The translations under genes were made by a program, and so were the position numbers. Below, piece after piece: positions 55,200-64,000 of a stretch of 64,000 nt of DNA; positions within the stretch are counted from its first letter, which is position 1; every line of letters begins with the position of its first letter. The notes under the pieces are model-generated. The model was not told where the DNA came from, searched no databases, and was given only the letters and a program-made list of their open reading frames with translations. Origin of the DNA: Adiantum capillus-veneris (lineage: Eukaryota > Streptophyta > Polypodiopsida > Polypodiales > Pteridaceae); contig CM043949.1 of assembly GCA_014529385.2 (NCBI GenBank), positions 150,348,428 to 150,412,427 on the forward strand, in the 5' to 3' direction.

Positions 55200-57550
55200 A
55201 TCATTTCTCTATGATCATGAAACTCTTTGCTTACCTTTGGTAGAGGATGTTCTCTGAGGTTGTCACGATTTCTTTCATGGTTTACACAAACTGTGAGAAA
55301 TTGGACAGCACGTTTACCATCTTTGCTACGTATCCTAGCATATGTTGAACCATCGTCCATTACCTTTGTTTCCATTCGAACTCCCACAATGTAGGGTTGT
55401 CCAAGGATGAGATGATATGAAGATGTATCCTGAACAAAGAAGTTTTGGTCAATCTTTACATCACCTATTGTCACCTTCACACCTGGACATGCTGCATACA
55501 ATTCACCGGATGAATTGTTTGGCACTTTTACCATCCAACCATGATTTGTGTCCATTGGCCATTTGCACTTGTTGTAGAGACTCTTTGACATTATGTTTAT
55601 TTCTGAACCATGGTCAATCAAGGCAACAAATGGCTCTTCAAGATCACCTACCTTGACCAAAGTTTCTGTAGTAGCCCTTGCCCAATGACTTCGTGAATAG
55701 TAACTCCTAGGAATATCTTCAACTTCTTCATCATCATTTGAGAAATGCACTTGCTTCACTCTCCCACTAGATTGGTAGCATCCTACCATAGCTCCATCAT
55801 TATCCTTATTTTGCAGTTGCATCCCTTGTGTCTTCGAGGTTTCCCCTTCAACCTGTGGACGAGAAACTTCAGCAAGGGTTTGCCTCTTCCTCTTGATAAT
55901 GTCAATGATCTCCTCGTGGAATTCACGCTTTGCAATGCCAAGAACTTCTCCCAGAGTGAACTCAATCTTGCTATTCAAGATCCTTTCCTCCAAGACTTTC
56001 TTTAAATCTGTAGCAACCTCAATATCAGATTGTAGTTTATAAGTTGGGCCTTTTGTCTTACCTTTTGTTGGCTCTTTCTTCTTTCCTGTTGTAGACTCCT
56101 CCATGAGTACCTCAGGTGGAGATGCTCCTTGTGTTGAGGGTGTTTGAGAAGGCATTGAGTCGCTTCTTCCCCCACTTCTAGAAGCTCTTTTTGATGGTCC
56201 TTCATCAGCATTCTCACGTATGCGCTTCTCTTCTACAATTGCATCATTTTGTTGGCATTTTGTAATGTAGGCATGCACTGACAATGAGTCCATTGGATCA
56301 TTCCATCCTGCTTCTAGACGTATGCAATCACCTGCTTCATGTAGAATCTCTTTTGTAAGCTTTCCCTTTTTAGCTAATTGCATGACATTTGGCCAAATTT
56401 GACCATGATGGTCACTCACCTCTTCATCACAAAAATGTTCAATTTTTACTCCATAAGTAGCTGCCTCAACTGAAGAGGTGGCATGCTTGGTTGCCATATC
56501 TTCAACTAAGTTTTGCATTCCCCCCTTCCCAAAGTTAGTTCTCAAGGGTAGACCTGTCTCTCTTAAGTGGATTTTACCATCCTTAAAAAAGACAACATCT
56601 TTTGACAAAGCATCACTAAAATCATCACAATCCCTTCTTACATGGTCTGTACTATCACACCAAATACATCTATTAACAAACCCTTCTTTGGGCTGTTGTC
56701 TTTGCCTATGAAGTGGCCCTGATGGTTGGCCTTTTTCTTCAAGCTTTGCAAGCTTCACCTTCAAGTCACGCATTCCCTTCACAAGCTCATCTAGCATGGA
56801 CTCATCAAACTTAGGAGCGATAAAAGTAGGCTTTACCATTTTGTCAGGAGTTGAGGTGGAAGGACTTGTAGTGTTTAGTACCATCTTGTCCCTTCTTCTT
56901 TGTCGTTTGGCAAGCAATGAGACAACACCTTCAACCTCATTCCAGTGGGTCTTTAGTCCTTTCTCAGCATCTTTATCTTCAAGAAGAAGCTCCAAATTTT
57001 CTTGAAACTCTTTACCTGCAGCTTGTAAGAAAAGATCTATCTTCTCTGCATCTAGTGTGGCCCTTTCAGTCCTTGTGAGTTGTGCATAGCACCGCTCAAA
57101 TTCCCTAAGTAGTTCTGTTATTGATAGTCCTTGCTTTGGCTTGAACACCCTTTCTAAGAATGTCCTTTTGGTCACTCTCTCAGAGTCCTCCATGAAATAT
57201 TCCTCCTTTAAAGCTACTTTGAGTTCTTCCCAATTTCTCCCATGCCCATCTTTAATTGCCCTAATATGCTCCCTAATTTCTGGAGCAACAACTAGCTCAA
57301 AGCCTTGAATCATCTCACCTTCTGACACGCGATGCAGCTCCATCTCCTTCACATACTCGCGTAAGTACTTGGTTACATCTTTGCCATTGAACTGATCCAT
57401 TCTGTTGACGATCTCTTGTATGGCCTTTGTTGCTGAAATCTCCCTTCTTTCAGTAGCATGTTGTTGTTGCATGAACATTGCAAATGCTTGAAACATTTGC
57501 ATTGTTGCTGGGTCAAAATGCATACCCTGTTGCTCAACATGATCACCCAT
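55175..57550 (-). CDS. Gag-protease polyprotein of the intact element
   Basis: 791 codons, open throughout. ATG at 57550 chosen because the frame upstream has only TTG. Residues about 20-60 are Gln-rich and helical (MQMFQAFAMFMQQQ). About 100-235 hold the capsid-like Gag core (NWEELKVALKEEYFMED, LREFERCYAQLTRTERATLD). About 295-308 hold a zinc knuckle CIWCDSTDHVRRDC (C-x2-C-x4-H-x4-C). A basic/Ser-rich spacer runs to about 560. The aspartic protease is near residue 646 (ALIDHGSEINIMSK, D-H-G instead of the usual D-S/T-G), then a conserved end ...MMGFCQVPL before TAA. The protein forms particles, binds RNA and cuts the polyprotein. Confidence 0.9.
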   Translation of the reverse strand: MGDHVEQQGMHFDPATMQMFQAFAMFMQQQHATERREISATKAIQEIVNRMDQFNGKDVTKYLREYVKEMELHRVSEGEMIQGFELVVAPEIREHIRAIKDGHGRNWEELKVALKEEYFMEDSERVTKRTFLERVFKPKQGLSITELLREFERCYAQLTRTERATLDAEKIDLFLQAAGKEFQENLELLLEDKDAEKGLKTHWNEVEGVVSLLAKRQRRRDKMVLNTTSPSTSTPDKMVKPTFIAPKFDESMLDELVKGMRDLKVKLAKLEEKGQPSGPLHRQRQQPKEGFVNRCIWCDSTDHVRRDCDDFSDALSKDVVFFKDGKIHLRETGLPLRTNFGKGGMQNLVEDMATKHATSSVEAATYGVKIEHFCDEEVSDHHGQIWPNVMQLAKKGKLTKEILHEAGDCIRLEAGWNDPMDSLSVHAYITKCQQNDAIVEEKRIRENADEGPSKRASRSGGRSDSMPSQTPSTQGASPPEVLMEESTTGKKKEPTKGKTKGPTYKLQSDIEVATDLKKVLEERILNSKIEFTLGEVLGIAKREFHEEIIDIIKRKRQTLAEVSRPQVEGETSKTQGMQLQNKDNDGAMVGCYQSSGRVKQVHFSNDDEEVEDIPRSYYSRSHWARATTETLVKVGDLEEPFVALIDHGSEINIMSKSLYNKCKWPMDTNHGWMVKVPNNSSGELYAACPGVKVTIGDVKIDQNFFVQDTSSYHLILGQPYIVGVRMETKVMDDGSTYARIRSKDGKRAVQFLTVCVNHERNRDNLREHPLPKVSKEFHDHREMMGFCQVPL
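55193..55199 (-). promoter_or_regulatory. Candidate -1 ribosomal frameshift heptamer GGGTTTT
   Basis: On the coding strand the gag frame reads ATG GGT TTT TGC, containing G-GGT-TTT in the X-XXY-YYZ register. A -1 slip leads into GGG TTT TTG CCA AGT ACC, the RT frame, 16 nt before the gag-protease stop at 55175-55177. The same heptamer and register occur in element 2 (AGG GGT TTT GGC). Element 3 has GGATTTT and relic 1 GGCTTTT. Confidence 0.5.
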
Positions 57551-57579
57551 GGTTATCCACAAACTCTCACCCTAGCAGA

Positions 57580-57597
57580 TTCGCGTCGGGTTCACCA
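57580..57597 (-). other. Primer binding site, tRNA-Trp type
   Basis: The plus strand reads TTCGCGTCGGGTTCACCA, which differs by one base from the 3' end of plant tRNA-Trp as I recall it (TTCACGTCGGGTTCA plus CCA). Six bases separate it from the LTR at 57604. Confidence 0.75.
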
Positions 57598-57603
57598 AAA
57601 ATA

Positions 57604-59623
57604 TGTCAAGAAATTTGCGGTCTTGCCGGGAAAGCACCGGGCTTATGGCTGTGAGAGTTTGTGAGAGAACTCGACAAAAACTATATGAAGGAGTTAAACC
57701 ATAGATGCCATGAAGACTAGGGTTTGGAAAGAAGTACAATCAAAGAAGCCCACCCATTCTCTCTTGCACTCACACGCACAAAGAAAGAACACAAAAGAAA
57801 ATATCAAAATAACACAAAGATGAAAACATCAAGGCTATGGTCATATCGTATCATGGGTAATATGAAAGGGTTAACAGATGAGTTAATGGCATTCAATCTT
57901 GGCTGGCCAAATAGGCTACGAATTGTTCTTTGGAATTGTAGTTTTGTGCTTACCATAATATATATATTTTGTCTAGTGATTGGGATTAATTGTGTGTACA
58001 AATCCTCTTGGTTCATAGCAAGATAACTACGCTTACGTCAAAAGAAAAGTTATAGTCTATGAGAGGTAGTATGATGGGATCCGGTGATAGAAGTATTTCA
58101 TTGATCCTTTCTGGGCCAAAGAAAAGAGAAACACTATACGTTGTTGAAAGTGTATTTTATGGCTAATCCATACGTTAATTCTAATAGATCGTACAGAGTG
58201 AAAGCGATAGAAATTATCATCATGTGGGTTATTCATCTAGGATAGTATGTGAGAAATGTAGATATGAGAGAAGAGAAGAGATGAGAAGTTTCCCTCCCAA
58301 GCCCTATTCTTGCCCGAGGCAATAAGGATACTGCGGGGAGAGATGTACATGTAGCAAGGAGAACCTAAAATTTGTAGAGAGGATGAATTACTAAGAGTGA
58401 AAGAGATAGATTTGGTTAAAGAGATGAGATTAGATATATATATATATATGTTGGATTAGAGATGAAAAAGAAAACAACAAGAAATCAAGAAAACATCAAT
58501 GTAGAACACATCTTACTTGACAAACCCTTCGACACCATTATTGATGGAGAGAGAAGAAGAGTGGAGAATTCCACTTTGATTGATACACCAAGTGTAAGAC
58601 CTTCTTTGATTAGAGTTGATCTTCCAAGGTTAGCTTGTTGCAAGAATGGCTAGTCTTCTTCTAGGAAAAAAGTGTAGGCTTGGGCTTATGTTAATGGCTA
58701 AGCACAATTAGGCGTTACTACTCACTCCCTCATGAATTCCTCTCATCAATGGCTTGAATGCTTGAGTTCCTTTCAAGGAAAAAGAGGTCCCGTTTTATAG
58801 GTGAAGGGAACCCCCAAGGGTTTACACAAGAAGAGAGGAGCCAGTGTGAATAGGAATTGGAAAAGTTGGAAATGAGCTGTCCCTGCATGATGTGGGCAGA
58901 CTGGGGTCCAGTATTTTGATCATATCTCCTCAACTGTGGCTCCAAATAAAAAAGTAAAAATATGGGCAAAAACTGCAGCTCATTAGCTACGATTTTCATT
59001 TTAAAATCGTTTTCCAATTCGGATTGAACCTTGTGTAAAAAATTCATCAAAATAGGGTCCATTTATGGCAACAAAAGTCTTCATGTGGTCTCCTTAGCCT
59101 AGACTTTCATTTAATTCCAAAGGACACCTCATGCCATATGAAAGCATGACATTGCTCCTTGACAAAGTTTTGTAATCACGCTTGCAATAATGCATTAAAA
59201 TAAGTGTATCTTTGAAATCATGCCACCTAATGTCCCACTAGGATTTGATTCTCTCCTAGTAGCTATTTAAAAAGAAATATAAGAAAAATATAAAAAATAT
59301 ATAGAATATATATATATTAGAGTTTACCCTAGATATAGGATCTAGCTAGGGTGTGAGATGATAATGAAATAGTAGAAATAAAGAATCAATGCTTTTTGCC
59401 CCAAGTTAAAGAGGCGGAGCTATCGATGGTTTTCCCATAGTATTTTCTAATGGTAAAGTAAGGATATGTTACCCTTGAGAAAAATAATAGGATGAGATAG
59501 AAGGCTTATTATTATACTTAAATATGCATATATACACTATAGGAAATATAATTATGTATCTAAAAAAATACAAGATAGATCTTGTAGCATGCGTTCCCAC
59601 TATGTACGTGTCACAGCATGATA
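57604..59623 (-). repeat. 5' LTR of the intact retrotransposon
   Basis: Plus-strand ends TGTCAAGAAA and CAGCATGATA, 2020 bp. Transcription would start in it and run leftward through gag and pol. (AT)n run at about 58436-58450. Followed by GCGTGTAACG, where the H3-like gene resumes. Confidence 0.95.
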
Positions 59624-59684
59624 GCGTGTAACGATTATGCCCAAGGATATGCAGCTTGCTCGCCATTTGCGCCATGAGGAGTAG
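59624..59684 (+). pseudogene. Histone H3-like gene, 3' part
   Basis: After the duplicated GCGT the frame reads GTA ACG ATT ATG CCC AAG GAT..., that is VTIMPKDMQLARHLRHEE and TAG at 59682-59684. This equals H3 residues 117 to about 133 (VTIMPKDIQLARRIRGER), the alpha3 helix and C-terminus. The join to the 5' part is exact at codon level if one copy of the 4-bp duplication is removed. The Arg-rich end of H3 is changed to His/Glu. Confidence 0.92.
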
Positions 59685-59689
59685 CTTGT

Positions 59690-60050
59690 AATTAGGCATC
59701 AAACCTTTTTGTATTTACAGAACTCCAAGATTGGGATGAATTTGAATACAAGGGTCTTTTGATTGTATACCCCACTCTGTGCATTGTATTGGGAAGAATT
59801 TGAATAGAAGCGTCTTTTATTGTATACCCCACTGCGCATTGTATTGTTTTAATTATGTACCATGTGATGTAGCACTGGTCCAAGTTTTGTCTACCTTCTA
59901 TTGTATGTATGTAACTATGAGCTTGTTATTGTGAAAAATTGACTACATTTAGCACCTTGGCTAAGTGGGGCATGCACTTCCTGATGTTTCCATGCTATGT
60001 GACTCACTATTGCATGGCAAAAGCATTTACAAAGTGTTGAAAATGGCTTG
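59690..60050 (+). repeat. 3' flank of the H3-like gene with a duplicated block of about 56 bp
   Basis: The block GATGAATTTGAATACAAG...TGTATACCCCACT...GCATTGTATTG at about 59736-59793 is repeated at about 59794-59849 with small changes. AT-rich, fits a 3' UTR region. Nothing coding. Confidence 0.6.
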
Positions 60051-60071
60051 GAATTCCCCCAAACTGGCTGG

Positions 60072-60133
60072 CACAAGGGCGCGCATTTGGGGCTTCCAGA
60101 GGCCTATGGATGGACACAATGCGCGCCCTTGTG
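60072..60133. repeat. Palindromic pair 1, perfect 16-bp arms
   Basis: CACAAGGGCGCGCATT (60072-60087) and AATGCGCGCCCTTGTG (60118-60133) form a hairpin with a 30-base loop. GC-rich arms in AT-rich surroundings. Confidence 0.9.
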
Positions 60134-60470
60134 GTAGCCTTTTCTAGTGCTTTCCAAACACTTTCCAGTGGTTTCCAGTCAATTTTGGCAAGCAATAAGT
60201 ATGTTTTGTTTGCTTCAATGCTTCAATTAGCATAGATTCTTCTGGTAATCATCCCCCCTTAGTCCATGTCAGTCCTATACTCCAAAATGGGCTAGATATT
60301 GCCACATAGTTTACTCTTGTGGTTTGTTAATACAACTTTAGGTATCTGGGGCAAGATGGGCTTAAGGTTACCTGGGTATGCATGTCTTTCTGTTTTGCAA
60401 CTGGGTATTAATGTTTTGTCACTCTATTTTGCACCTGGCTATGCTCCTAGATGGGTCCAAAATCATCTGC

Positions 60471-60532
60471 CACAAGGGCACGCATTTGCACACTTCATCT
60501 GCTGATGGAAGGCCCCAATGCGCGCCCTTGTG
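60471..60532. repeat. Palindromic pair 2, 16-bp arms with one mismatch
   Basis: CACAAGGGCACGCATT (60471-60486) and AATGCGCGCCCTTGTG (60517-60532), same loop length (30) as pair 1, 399 bp away. Surroundings are also related (CTTCCA...CCTTTACTAGG versus CTTTCCAAACACTTTCC). Confidence 0.9.
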
Positions 60533-60770
60533 GAAGCATATTTTAGGGACTTCCAAGCCCTTTACTAGGCACATCCATAGCTTTGGAAGCCTAGATATAA
60601 CAAAGTATGCATTTTATTAATTTTAATGCCTGCCAAACCCTTTAGTAGTCATAGCAGAAATTATGGTGCTTGTCATACACAATGGAAGCCCAACATATAA
60701 GAAATTCAAAACCTTGCAAGAAAGAGAGTCATAGACAGCAAAAAGTAATTTCATTAAAGAAATCAATGCT

Positions 60771-62332
60771 TTACATGATATATAGCTTTTGCTTTAGGAT
60801 CTTTCGAATTACAATTTTCTGGCGCTTGGCCTTTTGGGGTGGCTCCCTGTTAAGTAAAGTGGTTGTGATTTCTTGGGTTTCATTAACCCCTACAGCTTGT
60901 TTCATGCCGACATGGGCAATAAGGCGCCCGCAAAAGATAACACCGAAAGTGGATATTGCAAAATATTTCTTTACAAGCACTACAAGGTTGGCCGTTTGGG
61001 CAAGTGTTGTTAAACACAACTCCTTGGAGAGTGAACGGAGAGCAAAAATGTTGTAGCGACCATTGGGAGAGTAGTCGGAATGGACAAACACCACAACACT
61101 AGTGGGAAGTGTGCCGAAGTATTGAGCAAGTGCCGCTTGAGGTCCGAATAGCGTCCTCCTCCCCCCTGACCGTTGCGCCAAGGCGTCAACCTCCAGAACA
61201 TCCTACAAAACATAGGTTTTCTGAGATATGGCACAGAATTATGATATAACATTAACAAAATCATTTGTAACAATCAAATGTAAGTGAGCATCTATACCTC
61301 TTGTCTACGATCCTCCTCATCGGCATCCGGGTGCAAGTAAAGATCCACACTTGACTTCCCCTTTGGATCAAGCAAAACAGGTGTTGCAGCAAGTGGTGGT
61401 GAATCCACTCTTGCGCGTTTAGCCAAACACATGGCTTGCACGGCCACAAAATCCTCCTCAGAGATCTTGGCCTGCTCGGTTGCTGCCACCTTGGCTTGTG
61501 CGATCGCCACTGTGTCCGCCAAAGTATTCCCCATGGGCAGTAGGAGATCATCTTCATGGGAGGTTGTGGTATCAACCTCAAACTTGCCATGGGCATCGAG
61601 GATGGCGAAACACTCATCCATGCGAAGGTCAAAGGATTTCTCCAGATTGTGCATAAACACAAACTCCTCCCCACCCACCACAATGGAGGAGAAGCGGGTA
61701 ATCTCTACCTCAGGGATGGCATCCCAAGTGGTGGTTCCTTTTGGCGGTCCCAAGGATGAACCGACAGATGGAGAGGCCTCCAAGAGGCCTTGAATCCCTA
61801 AAGGGTAGGTCAAGGCAAGCATCCTCTCCTCTGCGGATGAGTCAATGGCCGCAGGCTTGGGGTCCTTCACATCAGCCAGTACCCCGCCGATCTGCAAGTG
61901 TGGTAGCACTACGTCAGGGCCTGTTGGGCACTCGTGAAGGAGGAAGATCATTATGGCCTGAATAAGGAAAAAAGTGTTTCCGATCCTTCCCTTATGCATT
62001 GCTCGCACATAATCAGCTTCAAGCCGCGCATATTATCCGGCGGGTTGTGCTATGGTGGCAAAGCGTGCAAGCCGCTGATGAAATGGCATGTCCCCTTGGT
62101 AGATGTGGTGGAGAAGGCCTTCAGGGATCCATTGCCCTGGCCGGTTTGGTAACTCAACAATGAATCTCCCCATGCACGTGGAAATGTATGAAGTAATGTG
62201 CTCAAGAGATTGAGAGTGGAGGGTCAAGGTGGTTTCCAAATCGGGTTGGGTTGTGAAAAATGCTTGAAGCTCAGGGCGATTTGCATGCCCAACCTCAGTA
62301 AGGAATGTATCTAAAGCACTAGTAGAAGCCAT
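60771..62332 (-). pseudogene. Unrecognised spliced gene Y (one in-frame stop)
   Basis: Minus strand. ATG at 62332 (EEMASTSALDTF), open to TAA at 62033-62035 (codon 100), then open in the same frame to a donor GAG|GTATAG at 61298. The intron 61297-61203 ends TTTTGTAG. The second exon, 61202-60771, is in phase and ends in a stop. Total about 488 codons. N-terminal part: PELQAFFTTQPDLETTLTLH and FIVELPNRPGQWIPEGLLHH. Middle: LIQAIMIFLLHECPTGPDVV, Ala-rich helix AIAQAKVAATEQAKISEED. C-terminal: TANLVVLVKKYFAISTFGVI and a basic end KAKRQKIVIRKILKQK. No family recognised. Its basic tail suggests nucleic-acid contact. It may be a transposon accessory gene; the only visible defect is the one stop. 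Confidence 0.55.
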
Positions 62333-62399
62333 TTCTTCTCTTTGCGTGATTGGGTATGCTAGGTCTCTCTGCAATGCTCGGATGAAAATGGTGAAATGA

Positions 62400-62701
62400 G
62401 GAGGTGGTCCCCCTTATATAGACATATTCCATCTCGAAAAAAATAAAAAATATGTATTTAAAAAATAAATTTACAACACCTTAAAAATCAAGTACAACAC
62501 CTTAAAACTTTTCAAAATCTTTAATAAAATATCCAATATATAAACGATTAAAGTTACAAGCCAATTCACTTAGACAAGATGATTTCGTTTGTAGCCCAAT
62601 CTTTGTAAACAAGCATAGTGGCCTCCATCCGCCTTCCAATCTATACAACCAAAAAATGGGCAATCAAAATACAAAAACCCACAAAAAATAAGAAAAGGTA
62701 G
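62400..62701. other. AT-rich spacer between genes X and Y
   Basis: Promoter-length AT-rich gap with a TTATATAG sequence at about 62413-62420, some 80 bp before the gene Y start on the minus strand (CTATATAA on that strand). This could be a TATA box for gene Y. Otherwise nothing seen. Confidence 0.35.
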
Positions 62702-63891
62702 CTAAGCAAGCACAAAGCAGACCTTGTGTTGTTCCAGTTTGAAACTTGCATTACCGACATCCTCGAATCCCATTATGACAAAGTGTTCTCGAAGATTGGC
62801 AAGAGTCCAATGCGGATTCACTGCAACCACCTCCACCTCATTATTGGTCATGCGGACATGAATTTCAAAGGATTGAACCTCTTCGGCTGTCAATAGCTGC
62901 AAGGGTATCCATGTGCCACGTTTGTGCATCCACCTCTCATAGCTAAACCGTGCATACAAGGTGCACCTTGCTTTCAAATACCGAAGGCAAAGCTGTGTGG
63001 GGGACACATTGCACATATAACGGTCACCATCATGCAAACCGTCAACATAGCCCCAGTTGACACGTAGAATGGTGTCCATTGCATCTATCTCAACTTCTTT
63101 GCAAACAAACATTTTTGGTGTTTCTACAATCGGCAGAGAGCATAATGCATGCACAAACAAATGAATGGGACAATGCCAACTGAGACCCACCGATCTAGTT
63201 GCCTTACCAAACTTTAGGGACCCTTGGAAATCTTGCAGCACCTTGCGCTTGAAAGAAAGAAAAGCCCAATGGTCTGGAGTTGGCCATTCTGCACTCTGCA
63301 ATGAGGGTGTCTCCAAGGCTTCTAACCTACCATAGCTTTGGCTTGACTTCGGCACCACGTACTTGTGGGAGTACATTAATATTCACTGCTCGGTAAGTTT
63401 TTTCGATGAGACATTAGGAAACATAGGCTCCCCAATGTGAATGTACAACCATGAACGTGCCTGAGAGGCACTCAAGCAGCTGCTCCTCAACTAAGCTGGA
63501 TGGAAAACATCTTTACAAATGCCCTTAGTTAAACATAATGATCACATAAACGTAAACATGACATATGCATGGGATAGCTAAACCATGAAAACTTACAATG
63601 AGGTGCAAATTGAGTTGAAGCTCTCTTGAGGTGGATCTCAGTTGCACTGTAGACGTGTTGCACGATGGCCACCATTCCGGACTTGGTTTCTTTGAATGCC
63701 AATAGCCGGCCCTTCCAATGACGTTCCAATACGCGTCGACACCGTACGCGATGAGGTCCAGCATGTGACGGTTGCATGTAGACCCATGCACCCTTCTTGA
63801 ATACTTGTGGGATCCATACCCCCTCTCAGTCTTTTGTGTTGTGCAACACAATCTCCTCTATCTCTAGTTTGGGTCGTCTATGCGTGGACAT
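62702..63891 (-). pseudogene. Unrecognised spliced gene X (early stop)
   Basis: Minus strand. ATG at 63891 (MSTHRRPKLEIEEIVLHNTK), TGA at codon 22 (63826-63828), then open in the same frame: KKGAWVYMQPSHAGPHRVRC, LLAFKETKSGMVAIVQHVYS. It reaches a donor CATT|GTAAGT at 63597. Intron to about 63400. The downstream block ends at 62702 with a stop and reads KPSSQSYG-like start, WAFLSFKRKVLQDFQGSLKF, CNVSPTQLCLRYLKARCTLY, RMTNNEVEVVAVNPHWTLAN. The exact acceptor is not fixed: an in-phase site could not be assigned. No family recognised. It lies 370 bp upstream of gene Y on the same strand, and both may belong to one mobile element. Confidence 0.45.
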
Positions 63892-64000
63892 GCTTGGGAA
63901 GTTGTGCTTAGGAAGGGATTTGAAAGAGTTGAGTACTGTGGAGAGAGAATGAGGAGCTGAGGGGAGGGTGAGGTGAGATGCCTATGGTGGCTATGGTGGC

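Larger units (their letters stand above)
49571..59623 (-). mobile_element. Nearly intact Ty3/gypsy LTR retrotransposon inserted in the H3-like gene
   Basis: 10053 bp with two LTRs of about 2020 bp that differ at roughly 35-40 positions by eye (about 98 percent identical), tRNA-Trp primer site, purine tract, and gag-protease-RT-RNase H-integrase order (non-chromodomain, GPY/F-type integrase end). Target duplication GCGT at 49567-49570 and 59624-59627. Insertion lies exactly between the codons for Arg116 and Val117 of the H3 fold, on the strand opposite to the gene. Pol has three in-frame stops, so this copy is no longer autonomous although it is the youngest in the window. Confidence 0.95.

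Overview
This window looks like repeat-rich nuclear DNA of a land plant. The evidence is spliceosomal-type introns (GT...AG), several generations of plant-type Ty3/gypsy LTR retrotransposons, a CACTA (En/Spm) transposase relic with TNP2 and DUF4216-like parts, long (AG)n/(CT)n tracts and no operon-like packing. I cannot name the species. A very large, transposon-filled genome fits. No tRNA, rRNA, CRISPR array or bacterial-style gene cluster was seen.

Layout. 1-780: the end of a plus-strand LTR, its tRNA-Asp-like primer site and a leader. 780-5200: a decayed minus-strand Ty3/gypsy copy. 5570-10285: a plus-strand LTR element carrying only a gag-like relic. 10286-35030: a tandem segmental duplication of about 12 kb. 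Each unit holds a minus-strand Ty3/gypsy element (unit 1 at 10286-18343, unit 2 at 23617-30192), a plus-strand gag relic and a minus-strand LTR fragment with an (AG)n tract. In unit 1 the reverse transcriptase is interrupted by a 1321-bp TTAA-flanked inverted-repeat element. 35400-36055: an inverted fragment of the 5.6-10.3 kb element. 36056-40870: a decayed minus-strand gene with coiled-coil, RING-H2-like, acidic-repeat and FCP1/HAD-like parts; one of its introns is filled with GGTAGCTACC palindromes. 41156-43550: the CACTA relic. 43715-44290: a fold-back and a (CT)n tract. 44353-48635: transposon-associated reading frames, including a multi-exon zinc-motif protein of a poorly characterised type. 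48772-59684: a histone H3-like gene with a roughly 200-residue N-terminal tail, split by a nearly intact 10053-bp Ty3/gypsy element. 60050-60540: two GC-rich palindromes. 60771-63891: two minus-strand spliced genes of unknown function.

The main result is the H3-like gene. It starts with the exact histone H3 N-terminus ARTKQTAR but has Ile where H3 has Lys9. It then has a tail about four times the usual length and a recognisable H3 fold. The retrotransposon lies exactly between the codons for the residues matching H3 Arg116 and Val117. The end of the gene (VTIMPKDMQLAR...) resumes on the far side, with a 4-bp target duplication (GCGT). A premature stop and a frameshifting deletion show that the gene is also damaged elsewhere.

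The full-length retrotransposon gives the template for reading the older copies. It has gag-protease in one frame; RT, RNase H and integrase are in the -1 frame. A canonical-looking slippery heptamer (GGGTTTT) sits at the overlap, the primer site matches plant tRNA-Trp, and the LTRs are about 98 percent identical by eye. Most genes here carry in-frame nonsense codons that single C-to-T or G-to-A changes could have made, as expected for methylated, silenced repeat DNA.
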